Made by a program: the position numbers and the translations under genes. A stretch of DNA of 64,000 bases from DATEAV01 sp964575425 (lineage in GTDB: Bacteria > Chloroflexota > Anaerolineae > Anaerolineales > E44-bin32), in NCBI GenBank assembly GCA_964575425.1, contig CAZNRD010000004.1:1-64000 (forward strand). The letters are read 5' to 3'. Below the pieces are notes generated by a model that was given only the letters and a program-made list of their open reading frames with translations, ran no database searches and was not told the origin of the DNA. How positions within the stretch are numbered: the stretch's first letter is position 1; each line of letters opens with the position of its first letter. This document shows positions 51,894-60,574 of this stretch, piece by piece.

Positions 51894-53075
51894 ATGAAGC
51901 CGGACAAGAACTCCTCGGCCGCGCCAGCGGTCATGGTTTGCCCCCGCTGCGACGCGATCCTGGCTCAAGACGCCAGGACCTGCCCGAACTGCGGGGTGGA
52001 CATGGCGTTGCTCGCCCTGCTGGCCGAGCGAGCCTACCTCGACGGCCTCCCCCAGGCGGCGCCCCTCCCAACAACCCCGGAAGCAGTCGTCCCGCGCATC
52101 GGCCAGTACCTCCTGGAGCAGGGACTGCTCCGCCAGGACCAACTCAACACCGCGCTGCGGCGTCAGGCCGAACTCGCCGCTGGCGGCGAGCGCCGGCTCC
52201 TTGGCCAGACGCTGGTCGAGATGGGCCTGATCGACCGGGAAACGCTCGACCGCGCGGTGACCCGCCAGATCATCGAGCTGCACGCCGCCTTGCAGGAGGC
52301 CAACCGCACGCTCGAGCAGCGAGTCCTCGAGCGCACCATCGAGCTTCGCCGCGCCCTGGAGCGCATGTCGGAACTCAATCAGCTCAAGGCCAACCTGATC
52401 TCCAACGTATCCCATGAACTGCGCACCCCCCTGGCGCACATCAAGGGGTATGTCGAGCTTGTCGCCGAAGGCAAGCTCGGGGCACTGTCGCCCGAACAGG
52501 AGAAGGCCTTGGGCGTCGTCCGCCGCGCCAGCGACAGGCTGGAGCGACTGATCGAGGACCTCATCGACTACTCCAGCGCCTCACGCGAGGGGCTGCGCCT
52601 CCAGCAGGAGCCCATCGACGTCCTCACCCTTGCCCAGCGCGCCCTGGAACGCACGCGCGAAAAGGCGGCCAAGGCCGGCGTGGCCCTCGAGACCGACCTG
52701 CCCCCGGGCCTGCCCCTCATCCAGGCGGACGCCGAGCGAATAGTGTGGGTGCTCCATCAACTGGTCGACAATGGCATCAAGTTCACGCCTTCGGGTGGGC
52801 ACGTGCGCCTGACCGCCAGGCACGTTGACGATCACGTCGTGCTGGCCGTCGAGGACACGGGCATCGGCATTCCAAGGAACCGGTTCGAGGAAATCTTCGA
52901 GCCATTCCATCAGCTGGACGGATCGACGACGCGGCGCTACGGCGGCACCGGGCTGGGTCTGGCCCTGGTCAAGCTGATCCTCGACGCGCATAGCGCGGCG
53001 ATCGAGGTCGAAAGCGAGGAAGGCACGGGCACGACCCTTCGCTTCTCCTTGCCCGCCGTGCGAGGTGCAGGATGA
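51894..53075 (+). CDS. Soluble histidine kinase with N-terminal zinc ribbon and MshEN-like domain
   Basis: A 393-residue kinase: a zinc ribbon (Cys16, Cys19, Cys30, Cys33), then a region like the N-terminal domain of type II secretion ATPases (GQYLLEQGLLRQDQLNTAL and LGQTLVEMGLIDRETLDRAV, about 65-125), a coiled coil, HisKA with His174 in NVSHELRTPL, and HATPase_c (N-box LVDNGIKF, G-boxes DTGIGI and GTGLGLAL). MshEN domains can bind c-di-GMP, so nucleotide sensing is possible, though not shown. No membrane segment. Its stop overlaps the next kinase's ATG (ATGA). Confidence 0.9.
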   Translation: MKPDKNSSAAPAVMVCPRCDAILAQDARTCPNCGVDMALLALLAERAYLDGLPQAAPLPTTPEAVVPRIGQYLLEQGLLRQDQLNTALRRQAELAAGGERRLLGQTLVEMGLIDRETLDRAVTRQIIELHAALQEANRTLEQRVLERTIELRRALERMSELNQLKANLISNVSHELRTPLAHIKGYVELVAEGKLGALSPEQEKALGVVRRASDRLERLIEDLIDYSSASREGLRLQQEPIDVLTLAQRALERTREKAAKAGVALETDLPPGLPLIQADAERIVWVLHQLVDNGIKFTPSGGHVRLTARHVDDHVVLAVEDTGIGIPRNRFEEIFEPFHQLDGSTTRRYGGTGLGLALVKLILDAHSAAIEVESEEGTGTTLRFSLPAVRGAG

Positions 53076-54304
53076 CGGCCCCGCTCATCCCCCCGGCTCC
53101 GCTCACCCACGGGACCGAACTCAACGCCGTCTATGCCATCGCCCGCATCGTCGCTGAGACTTTCGACACCGAAGCCGGGCTGGATGCCGTGCTCCGTCTG
53201 GCGCGCACGATCTTCATCTTCGACACCGCCGCGCTCTTTCTGGAGAACCAGGAACACAAGACGCTGGAACCGGTGTATGCGCGAGCGCTGGGCCGAGGCC
53301 GTACCCACGAGGCGGATGTGCCCTGGGGCGAGCCAGCCGCGGAAGAGGCCTTCCGCACCGGGGAGACCGTCCTGCGTCACGAAGACCTGGGGCCGGCCGT
53401 TCCCGGTCGCGAACGGCGCCGCGACTACCTGGGGCTGCCGATGATGGTGGGCGGGCGATGCGTCGGAGGCCTGGTCTTCGGCCGCTTCGGCGGCCCCGCC
53501 TATCCCCCGGAGCACATCCGCCTGGCGGAGTTCGTCGCCTGGCATGTCGGGCAGCTGCTGGAGAACCGCCGCCTGGCCAGCCGCATCGCCTCCCTCGAAG
53601 CGCAGCGCGAGCTGATGCGCATGCAGGACGAGTTCATCTCGACCATCTCCCATGAGCTGCGCACACCGCTGGGCTTCATCAAGGGCTATGTCACCACCCT
53701 GCTGCGGCCCGACATCAACTGGGACGAAACGACGCGGCAGGAGTTCCTGCACATCATCGACGACGAGGCAGATCGCCTGCGCGAACTGATTGACAACCTG
53801 CTCGATTCGTCCCGCCTGGAAAGCGGCACGCTGAGCATGAGCTGCGCTCCGAGCCGCCTGGGCAGTGTGATCCGCGATGCCGTCCAGCGTCGCAAGGCGA
53901 TGACCCCGGAGATGGACATCCGCCTGGTCGTGCCGGATGACCTCCCGGTGGTGATGATCGATACCACCCGCGTCGCTCAGGTGCTGGACAATCTGATGTC
54001 GAATGCAGCCAAGTATGCAGCCGGGGCGCCAGTGACCATACGCGCCCGGTCGGGCGGCCGCACCGTCGAGGTCGAGGTGCAGGACGAGGGACCAGGCATT
54101 GCCGCCGAACACCTGCCGCACCTTTTCGAACGCTTCTACCGCGTGCCCGCCTCGGGCAGCTCAGTGCGCGGCACGGGTCTGGGCCTTCACATCTGCCGTA
54201 AGATCATCGAAGCCCACGGCGAGCATATCTCTGTGAGCAGCACGCCCGGCCTGGGGACGACCTTCCGGTTCACGCTGCCCGTGGCTTCCCCGGGCTCAGC
54301 ATAG
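53072..54304 (+). CDS. GAF-domain histidine kinase
   Basis: This 410-residue kinase has a GAF sensor (about 15-175), HisKA with His194 in TISHELRTPLGFI, and HATPase_c (LDNLMSNAAKYA, DEGPGIA, GTGLGLHI). It is cytoplasmic and has no membrane segment. It is translationally coupled to the zinc-ribbon kinase and followed after 19 bases by an OmpR-type regulator, its probable partner. The GAF ligand is unknown. Confidence 0.94.
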   Translation: MTAPLIPPAPLTHGTELNAVYAIARIVAETFDTEAGLDAVLRLARTIFIFDTAALFLENQEHKTLEPVYARALGRGRTHEADVPWGEPAAEEAFRTGETVLRHEDLGPAVPGRERRRDYLGLPMMVGGRCVGGLVFGRFGGPAYPPEHIRLAEFVAWHVGQLLENRRLASRIASLEAQRELMRMQDEFISTISHELRTPLGFIKGYVTTLLRPDINWDETTRQEFLHIIDDEADRLRELIDNLLDSSRLESGTLSMSCAPSRLGSVIRDAVQRRKAMTPEMDIRLVVPDDLPVVMIDTTRVAQVLDNLMSNAAKYAAGAPVTIRARSGGRTVEVEVQDEGPGIAAEHLPHLFERFYRVPASGSSVRGTGLGLHICRKIIEAHGEHISVSSTPGLGTTFRFTLPVASPGSA

Positions 54305-54323
54305 CCCCCAAGAGGAGGTGCGC

Positions 54324-55025
54324 ATGACGGAGGGCAAAGTGATCTTGCTGGTGGACGACGAGCCGCGCTACCTGCGGCTGCTCGAGGTGAACTTGCTGCC
54401 GGAAGGCTATGCCCTCCGCACCGCCAGCAACGGACAGGAGGCCGTCGAAGCGGTGGCTGCCTCGGCGCCGGACCTGATCCTTCTGGACGTCATGATGCCG
54501 GTGATGGATGGCTTCACCGCTTGCGAGCGCATCCGTGAGTTCTCCACCGTTCCCATCGTCTTTCTCACCGCCAAGGGTGAGGAGCGCGACCGGGTGCGCG
54601 GGCTTGACCTCGGCGGCGACGACTACATCGTCAAGCCCTTCTCCGCTCAGGAGCTGCTGGCTCGCGTGCGCGCCGTCCTGCGCCGCGCCGAGCGCCAGGC
54701 GGACGGGGCGTTCCATCAGCCGGTCTTCCGCCATCATGAGCTCGAAATCAACCTGCCGCGCGCCCAGGTGACCTGCGCCGGAATCGAGGTCTGGCTCACG
54801 GCCACCGAATACCGGCTGCTGCAGGCGTTGGCGGCATCGCTCGGCAAGGTGATGACGGCCGAGGAATTGTTGACCTCGGTGTGGGGCCCCGAGTACCGCG
54901 AGGACAAGGAGATCCTCTGGGTGTGTCTGAGCCGCCTGCGGCAGAAGATCGAGCCAGACCCTCGCAACCCCATCCACATCATCACCAAGCAGGGTCTTGG
55001 GTATCTGATGCCTCCCGTCGAATGA
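54324..55025 (+). CDS. OmpR-family response regulator
   Basis: A 233-residue regulator with intact receiver (ILLVDDEP, LILLDVMMPVMDG, FLTAKG, YIVKPF) and a winged-helix DNA-binding domain (EYRLLQALA, SVWGPEYRED, LWVCLSRLRQKIE). The start at 54324 has AGGAGG 6 bases upstream. It is probably the output of the preceding kinase(s). The target genes are not known. Confidence 0.96.
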   Translation: MTEGKVILLVDDEPRYLRLLEVNLLPEGYALRTASNGQEAVEAVAASAPDLILLDVMMPVMDGFTACERIREFSTVPIVFLTAKGEERDRVRGLDLGGDDYIVKPFSAQELLARVRAVLRRAERQADGAFHQPVFRHHELEINLPRAQVTCAGIEVWLTATEYRLLQALAASLGKVMTAEELLTSVWGPEYREDKEILWVCLSRLRQKIEPDPRNPIHIITKQGLGYLMPPVE

Positions 55026-55047
55026 GCCGGCGCGCGCGGAGGTAGCC

Positions 55048-56208
55048 ATGTCCCCCGCAAATGTGCTCCTCATCGACCCCAGCCCCAGGACGGCGGCGAG
55101 CATCCAGGCATCGCTGCAGGCCGCGGGCTATTCTGTCGTGCGGGCCCCGACCGGGAAGCAAGGACTCATCATCGCCTGGCGCGACCTCCCGAATGCCATC
55201 ATCCTCGACCTCGACTTGCCCGACATCGATTCGCTCGAAGTCATCCGCAAGCTGCGCCGGGACCATCGGACGGCAGAACGGCCGATTCTCGGGATGATCC
55301 TGCCGGATCAGCCGCAGCGGCGCGCCGAGGCGGTGCAGGCTGGCATGAATGGCTGCGTCCTCAAGCAGGCCGATGCCGCGGAACACCTGCTGCTTCTCCT
55401 CCGGGGAGAGCGGCCGGCCACCGGCCCCCTCCTCCGTCCCAGCACCCGCCCCCTCGGAGGGGCGCGCATCGCCATCCTCAGCCCCGGCGCCGCCATCGGG
55501 ACGACAACCTTCTGCCTCAACCTGGCCAGCGACCTCGCGATCCACGCGCCGGAACGCGGCTCCGTGGCGGTGGAACTCATGCCGCCCCCAGGCTCGTTCT
55601 CCAGCATCCTGGGGATGAGGACCGAGAGTCACCTCCTGCAACTGGCGCGGCTGAAGGACGCGCAGCTCACACCGGCTACACTGCGCGACCTCGTCCCCTA
55701 CTCCAAGACCTGGGGATTCCACTGGATCCCCGCCGCACCGCAGCCCGTCGACACCAGCTCTCTCGCTGCGGACTGGTCGGCGCGCTTGCTCCAAGCACTC
55801 GAGCGGACCTTTGCGCTCGTGCTCCTCGACATCGAACGGAATCTCTCGAGCGCCAACCTTTCCGCTGCCCGTCAGGCGCGACTGATCATCGTTCTGTTTG
55901 CGCCAGATGCAGAGTCTGTGGACAAGTGCCAGGCCCTGATGCGCTTTCTGCAGCTGGAGGACATACCGGCCGAGCGCCTGCTTCTGGTGTCGAATGCTGT
56001 CAGCACCCAACCGGCCCTGGCGGCGGAGGCCATCGAACACGCCCTGGGCCGAGCGCCCGACGCGGACCTGCCAGGCGCCGGCAGCCATCTGCGTGATAGC
56101 AATCAGGAGCATCTCCCTTTCACGCGTCGCCATCCGGAGGCTGCCTGGACGCAGGCCGTCCAGGCTTTCAGCCGTCGCCTGCTACAGCGCCTGCGGGGGC
56201 CACACTGA
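55048..56208 (+). CDS. Receiver fused to CpaE-like MinD/ParA-type domain with degenerate P-loop
   Basis: This 386-residue protein has a receiver (about 1-120; LLIDPSP, AIILDLDLPDIDS with phospho-Asp, GCVLKQ) and a C-terminal SIMIBI-class NTPase-like domain (about 135-380). At the P-loop position it reads SPGAAIGTTTFCLNLAS, lacking the Lys residues of KGGxGKT. CpaE proteins commonly lose the second Lys, but loss of both suggests no ATP hydrolysis. CpaE localises pilus machinery; no pilus genes are here. It follows the OmpR regulator by 22 bases. Confidence 0.85.
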   Translation: MSPANVLLIDPSPRTAASIQASLQAAGYSVVRAPTGKQGLIIAWRDLPNAIILDLDLPDIDSLEVIRKLRRDHRTAERPILGMILPDQPQRRAEAVQAGMNGCVLKQADAAEHLLLLLRGERPATGPLLRPSTRPLGGARIAILSPGAAIGTTTFCLNLASDLAIHAPERGSVAVELMPPPGSFSSILGMRTESHLLQLARLKDAQLTPATLRDLVPYSKTWGFHWIPAAPQPVDTSSLAADWSARLLQALERTFALVLLDIERNLSSANLSAARQARLIIVLFAPDAESVDKCQALMRFLQLEDIPAERLLLVSNAVSTQPALAAEAIEHALGRAPDADLPGAGSHLRDSNQEHLPFTRRHPEAAWTQAVQAFSRRLLQRLRGPH

Positions 56209-56215
56209 CATCTGC

Positions 56216-56221
56216 TATAAT
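56216..56221 (+). promoter_or_regulatory. -10 element of the XRE operon
   Basis: TATAAT just past the CpaE-like stop codon. No clear -35. It suggests the XRE-TPR-GNAT-V4R genes have their own transcript. Confidence 0.5.
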
Positions 56222-56258
56222 CCCGGCGGGCGTCCGAACCGTCACGAGGAGCCGGCTC

Positions 56259-56927
56259 ATGACCGACGAACAGGCCCTGACGCTCCGTGCTAAGATGCTG
56301 GGGGCAACGCTGCGAATGGCCCGCCTCTCCGCGGGGAGGAGTCTGCGCGAGTCCGCCGCCTTCCTCGGCATCTCTCCCAGCACGCTCACGTCCTACGAGA
56401 CCGGACGCAAGTCCATCTCCCTCCCGGAGCTCGAGCTGCTGGCCTTCCATCTCGACGTTCCGCTGCGACGCTTCTGGCCCCAGGCATCCGGCACAGCCGA
56501 AGCTCCGACCGTCAATCCGGCGGTGTTGCTTCCCCTGCGCCATCGAATGATCGCGGCCCTCCTCCGGTCGCACCGCCTCGAAGCAGGCCTCTCCATCAAG
56601 CAGCTGGCAGAGGCAGCTCGGCTGCGCCCTGGACGCCTCTCGGCCTACGAGCAGGGGGAGCGGCCCGTCCCGCTGCCGCATCTTGAGGCGCTTGCCGCTG
56701 CCCTGGGTCAGCCGATCGAGGGATACGTCGACAGGCAGGGGCCGGTGGGAGAGTGGGATTCCTCGCTACGGGCGCTGGAGTCCCTGCACCAGCTGCCTCC
56801 GGACCTGCGGGAGTTCTTCGTCGATCCAGCCAATCGGACCCACCTGCGTCTGGCCAAACAGCTGAGCGAGCTGTCGGTCGACAAGCTGCGCCTTGTGGCC
56901 CAGGGTTTGCTCGATATCACCCTGTGA
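56259..56927 (+). CDS. Double-XRE transcription regulator
   Basis: A 222-residue protein with two Cro/C1-type helix-turn-helix domains in tandem: about 15-70 (RSLRESAAFLGISPSTLTSYE) split here as ESAAFLGI and SPSTLTSYETG, and about 97-150 (SIKQLAEAARLRPGRLSAYE, QGERPVP). A short helical C-terminus follows. Two XRE domains in one chain may bind a pair of half-sites without dimerising. GAGGAG lies before the ATG. Its stop overlaps the next gene's GTG start. Confidence 0.9.
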   Translation: MTDEQALTLRAKMLGATLRMARLSAGRSLRESAAFLGISPSTLTSYETGRKSISLPELELLAFHLDVPLRRFWPQASGTAEAPTVNPAVLLPLRHRMIAALLRSHRLEAGLSIKQLAEAARLRPGRLSAYEQGERPVPLPHLEALAAALGQPIEGYVDRQGPVGEWDSSLRALESLHQLPPDLREFFVDPANRTHLRLAKQLSELSVDKLRLVAQGLLDITL

Positions 56928-57460
56928 GTGAGACGTCACCTCGCGGTGAAATGTTGGAATCCCAGGCGCTGAAAGCCTTCCAGGCCGGCCGACACGAAGA
57001 GGCCGCTGCCGGCTTTGAGGCTGCCAGGCGGGCCTACTGCGAGAGCGGGCAGCGAGGGAAGGCTGCCAAGATGGCCAACAACCTGTCGGTGACGCTTCTG
57101 CTCGGCGGCAACGCACGACGTGCGATGGAGGCCGCCAACGGAACCCCGCAGGTCTTCCACGAGCTCGGTGATTCTCTGCACGAGGCACAGGCCTGGGGAA
57201 ACCTAGCCTCGGCCCAGGAGGGATGCGGGGACCTGCAGTCGGCCGAGGCCTCCTACCACAGGGCGATCGACCTGTTCGCCTCCCTCGGCGATGACGAGAA
57301 CCGCGCCATCTGTCTTCGCTCGCTGTTTCGGCTGCAGCTCAGACGGGGGCGACCCATCGAGGCGTCTCTCACCATGCAGTCCGCGCTGCAGGCCCGACCG
57401 GGTGGGGCGCGCCTTGTGTCGCGCCTGCTTGGTTGGCTCCGGCGTGAACGACCACAATGA
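56924..57460 (+). CDS. TPR-repeat protein
   Basis: A 178-residue helical protein with three to four tetratricopeptide repeats (ALKAFQAGRHEEAAAGFEAA, WGNLASAQEGCGDLQSAEAS and others). It probably scaffolds or senses with the double-XRE regulator. The start is taken as GTG at 56924, which overlaps the XRE stop (GTGA); ATG at 56951 is the alternative. Its own stop overlaps the GNAT start (ATGA). Confidence 0.78.
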   Translation: MSETSPRGEMLESQALKAFQAGRHEEAAAGFEAARRAYCESGQRGKAAKMANNLSVTLLLGGNARRAMEAANGTPQVFHELGDSLHEAQAWGNLASAQEGCGDLQSAEASYHRAIDLFASLGDDENRAICLRSLFRLQLRRGRPIEASLTMQSALQARPGGARLVSRLLGWLRRERPQ

Positions 57461-58410
57461 TCAGCCCGCGTCCCCTTCCACCCCACACCGCGCGACGGAG
57501 TCACGACGATTGGTCGATCCGGCCAGCTACCGATGGCGACCGCCCTTCGACCATGGCCTTGCTGGAAGGCGCAGCCTGGCGGCATCAGCACCTCGACTGG
57601 TTCGAGCCGCTGGAGCTGCTGGGGCAGCGGTTCTTCCTGCTGGCACTGGATATCAATGAACTTGTCGGATGCCTGGCCTGCACGCCGGAATGTCCCCGGG
57701 TTGCGTGGGTTAGGTTGTTCGCCTCCGCTGGGGGCCGCCCGTTGCATCGGGTCTGGGATCGACTCTGGTCGAGCACGGAGGCGGCGGTGATGCTGTGTGG
57801 AGTGTCGGTCGTCGCCGTTCTGCCAACCGCCGATTGGCTTCCGTCGCTCCTTGATCGCAGCCGCTTCGAGCACCTTCACGATGTCGTTTTGCTGGAATGG
57901 CCCGGGCGGGTGCAGCCGCCTGCTGCCGCTCCGGCCGTCGGCAGCCTGCGCCCGATGCAGCCATCCGATCTGGCGGACGTGACCCAGGCAGACGCGCGCG
58001 CATTCGCTCCACTCTGGCAGCTCAGCCGCCCCTCGCTGGAGGCGGCCGTCGCACAGGCAGCGGCGGCGAGCGTCATCGAGGTTGAGGGTCGGGCGGTTGG
58101 CTACCAGATCAGCACGGCATCCGCGCTCGGCGCTCACCTCGCCAGGTTGGCAGTCGATCCCGTCTATCAAGGTCGCGGCCTGGGCTCAGCACTGGTGGCC
58201 GACGCGCTCCGGTCGCTCGTCCGACTTGGCTACAGCCGGGTCACCGTGAATACGCAGTCCGACAACGGGCCTTCCATCAAGTTGTATGCGCGTCTCGGAT
58301 TCCGGCAGACAGGCCAGGCATATCCGGTGTACCGGAAGGCCCTGTCACCCGTGCCAACCGCTGCCGAAGCCGGGCCTTTGGATCCATGGGGGCGAGTGCG
58401 TGGGTCGTGA
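57457..58410 (+). CDS. GNAT-family N-acetyltransferase (two-domain)
   Basis: A 317-residue protein. The C-terminal GNAT domain (about 165-300) has ARLAVDPVYQGRGLGSALV and NTQSDNGPSIKLYARLGF, the classic acetyl-CoA-binding and late strands. The N-terminal half is a degenerate GNAT-like domain. It is coupled on both sides by overlaps to the TPR and V4R genes. The substrate is unknown; a protein or small-molecule target within this operon is possible. Confidence 0.88.
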   Translation: MISPRPLPPHTARRSHDDWSIRPATDGDRPSTMALLEGAAWRHQHLDWFEPLELLGQRFFLLALDINELVGCLACTPECPRVAWVRLFASAGGRPLHRVWDRLWSSTEAAVMLCGVSVVAVLPTADWLPSLLDRSRFEHLHDVVLLEWPGRVQPPAAAPAVGSLRPMQPSDLADVTQADARAFAPLWQLSRPSLEAAVAQAAAASVIEVEGRAVGYQISTASALGAHLARLAVDPVYQGRGLGSALVADALRSLVRLGYSRVTVNTQSDNGPSIKLYARLGFRQTGQAYPVYRKALSPVPTAAEAGPLDPWGRVRGS

Positions 58411-59032
58411 GTCCGAGTCATCCGTGCTGGAGCCGTTCGCCCGCCCGCTTCCCAATGAGCGGATGCGCTGGCTGATGCTGGCCATCCAGCATGAGATGGG
58501 CTCGTACGGTCTTCCGCTGCTGCTGCGCCAGGCCGGGCTGGACCGCTATGTGGGCAGACTCCCACCTGCCGACCGCCGGCCCGGGGCACAGGCCGACGAG
58601 TACGCGCGGCTGGTGCAGGCAATGCGCACCTACTACGGTCTTGGCGCCCGCGGGGCGATGCTCCGCATCGGTCGAGGGGTCTTTCGCCAGCAGGTCGCTT
58701 CCCGCCGCCTGGAGGCGTTCCTCGAAAGGCTGCGCCTGAGGATGATGCCCCTTTCACAACGCCGTCTGCGCGGTCTGCAGTCGCTGGCGGAGCACATGGC
58801 CTGGCCGGGCGGCGACATCCGCATCGAGGCCAGCAATTCAGAGCTCTGGCTGATCGACCGTACTGCGGATCGTACCTTCGGGCAGCAAAGCGACGAACCC
58901 TCTTGTTGGGTCGCCGTGGGCGAGATTGCCGAAGCACTGCTGTGGGCGACGGGTGTGGAGCACGTGGTCGAAGAGACGGCCTGCCGCGCCGCAGGTGCAG
59001 ACGCCTGCAGCTTCGCTATCCGTCCGCTGTAG
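58400..59032 (+). CDS. V4R-domain protein
   Basis: This 210-residue protein ends with the V4R/hydrocarbon-binding signature (EALLWATGVEHVVEETACR and AAGADACSFAI, including conserved Cys residues). The N-terminal half has a helical GLPLLLRQAGLDRYVGRLP pattern common in such proteins. V4R domains bind small hydrophobic or metal-linked ligands, so it may be the ligand sensor of this operon. The GTG at 58400 overlaps the GNAT gene by 11 bases; a later GTG or ATG is possible. Confidence 0.78.
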   Translation: MGRESESSVLEPFARPLPNERMRWLMLAIQHEMGSYGLPLLLRQAGLDRYVGRLPPADRRPGAQADEYARLVQAMRTYYGLGARGAMLRIGRGVFRQQVASRRLEAFLERLRLRMMPLSQRRLRGLQSLAEHMAWPGGDIRIEASNSELWLIDRTADRTFGQQSDEPSCWVAVGEIAEALLWATGVEHVVEETACRAAGADACSFAIRPL

Positions 59033-59238
59033 CGCGAGCTGCCGGGCGCAATCGCCAGAGACCCTCGAGGGACAACCTTACTTCCCCGCCGGCCGCGCCT
59101 CGACCCTGCCAGCCAGCGACGAACCCCGTTCAGCCGCCGACAGTCTAGCTTCCCCGCGCCTTCCCACTTGGCTTTGGATTGCAGCCGGCGAATATGCATC
59201 GCGAGGTAGGAAAGGAACCGCAAGACTAGCCGACGATC

Positions 59239-59268
59239 GGGGCTGGCCCACCGATGTCGGCCAGCCCC
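59239..59268. terminator. Hairpin between convergent genes
   Basis: Ten-base perfect arms GGGGCTGGCC and GGCCAGCCCC with a 10-base loop lie between the V4R gene (plus) and the SPFH gene (minus). There is no U tract, so it may be a two-way pause or factor-dependent terminator. Confidence 0.45.
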
Positions 59269-59313
59269 GGTCCCTGTGAACCAACGCCGATCGCCCGACC
59301 GACCCTGCGGCAA

Positions 59314-60102
59314 CTACTTCTGGGGCGCCTGAGCCTGGCTCATCAGGCGCCGGAAGCCTTCCAGGATGTCTACTGGGACGGGAAAGATGATGGTGCTGTT
59401 CTTCTCCACCGAAATCTCGGTCAGGGTCTGCAAGTAGCGAAGCTGGATCGACACCGGATGCGCGCTGAGCAGATCGGCGGCCTCGACCAGCTGCTGGGCG
59501 GCCGACCGCTCGCCCTCCGCGTGCACGATCTTGGCTCGCTTCTCACGTTCGGCCTCGGCCTGCTTGGCCATGGCCCGCTGCATGGTCTGCGGCAGCTCGA
59601 CGTCCTTGACCTCGACGATACCCACCTTGATGCCCCACGGCGCGGTGGTCTCGTCGATGATTCGCTGCAGCTTCTGGTTGACCGCCTCGCGATGACTGAG
59701 CAGCTCATCCAGCTCGGACTGGCCGAGGACATTCCGCAGCGTGGTCTGCGAGATGTTCCAGGTGGCGCGCCGGAAGTCCTCGACCTGGACGATCGCCGCC
59801 GATGGGTCAACGACGCGGAAGAAGACCACAGCGTTCACCTTGACGGTGACATTGTCGCGCGTGATCGCCTCCTGCGAGGGCACGTCGAGCGTGACCACGC
59901 GCAGGTCGACCTTCACCATGCGGTCGATGATAGGGACGATGAAGAACAGCCCCGGCCCCCTCGCCCCGACAAGTCGGCCCAGCCGGAAGATCACTCCGCG
60001 CTCGTATTCCTGCACGATCTTGATGGCTGAGGCCAGGATCGAGACCACCAGGAAAATGAGGAAGAGCAGCGGAATGCTGGCGAACTGGAACAGGAACTCC
60101 AT
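59314..60102 (-). CDS. SPFH/Band 7 slipin (stomatin-like) protein
   Basis: A 262-residue protein with an N-terminal hairpin membrane segment (about 8-28), the Band 7 domain (YERGVIFRLGR, GPGLFFIVPIIDRM, DVPSQEAITRDNVTVKVNAV, ATWNISQTTLRNVLG) and a helical tail with AMAKQAEAEREKRAKI. Slipins organise membrane microdomains. The usual NfeD partner is not adjacent. AGGAGG precedes the ATG, and TATAAT lies at 60131-60136. Confidence 0.94.
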   Translation of the reverse strand: MEFLFQFASIPLLFLIFLVVSILASAIKIVQEYERGVIFRLGRLVGARGPGLFFIVPIIDRMVKVDLRVVTLDVPSQEAITRDNVTVKVNAVVFFRVVDPSAAIVQVEDFRRATWNISQTTLRNVLGQSELDELLSHREAVNQKLQRIIDETTAPWGIKVGIVEVKDVELPQTMQRAMAKQAEAEREKRAKIVHAEGERSAAQQLVEAADLLSAHPVSIQLRYLQTLTEISVEKNSTIIFPVPVDILEGFRRLMSQAQAPQK

Positions 60103-60130
60103 GATGCCTCCTTCGCGCGGTGCCCGCGCG

Positions 60131-60159
60131 TCACGTACCTATTATATCCTGCCACACGC
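60131..60159 (-). promoter_or_regulatory. Promoter of the SPFH gene
   Basis: On the minus strand, -10 TATAAT (60131-60136) with a weak -35 CTGCAG (60154-60159) at 17 bases. Confidence 0.45.
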
Positions 60160-60248
60160 TTCCCTGCAGCCGGCTTCCCGATCTCGATGCCCTTGCCGCC
60201 CCGAGGCTGTTGAATATCCTCTCGTATCTCGGACATCGGGCCGAGACC

Positions 60249-60426
60249 CTCACACACCCCCATCCCAGAACCCCTGGGTCCCATCGGGCCCCACGCTCCG
60301 TCGCTCCGACCCCAGGGGGAGGGGAGGAAGGGGATCAGGAGGTTTGCCGGAAAGACCCACCCCCTCTCCGCCATTGAGCCCCGAGAGAGCAGCCGCGCCA
60401 GCAGGCGGAGAGGACAGGGGGTGAGG
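60249..60426. repeat. Pyrimidine/purine-biased intergenic element with inverted ends
   Basis: A non-coding stretch with runs such as CCCCCTCTCC and GGGGGAGGGGAGG. Arms 60358-60372 (CACCCCCTCTCCGCC) and 60404-60423 pair almost fully apart from a short insertion. Such CCCCTCTCC-rich inverted elements look like dispersed intergenic repeats, but copy number cannot be judged from one window. The rest of 60103-60516 holds no gene. Confidence 0.4.
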
Positions 60427-60516
60427 CGGACGCCACTCGTCATTGCACGCCTAGCTTGAGCGGCATGGAATCGGCAGCCGCGGCTGATGTCTTTCGACGC
60501 CCTCCCGCCTCCCGGA

Positions 60517-60545
60517 TGGACATCAGGCTGCCCCCGTGGCATAAT
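60517..60545 (+). promoter_or_regulatory. Promoter of the DsbA-like gene
   Basis: -35 TGGACA (60517-60522), 17-base spacer, -10 CATAAT (60540-60545). The leader is about 23 nt. Confidence 0.55.
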
Positions 60546-60574
60546 CTCGCCATCCTTGAGGCAGGTAGGTCGTG

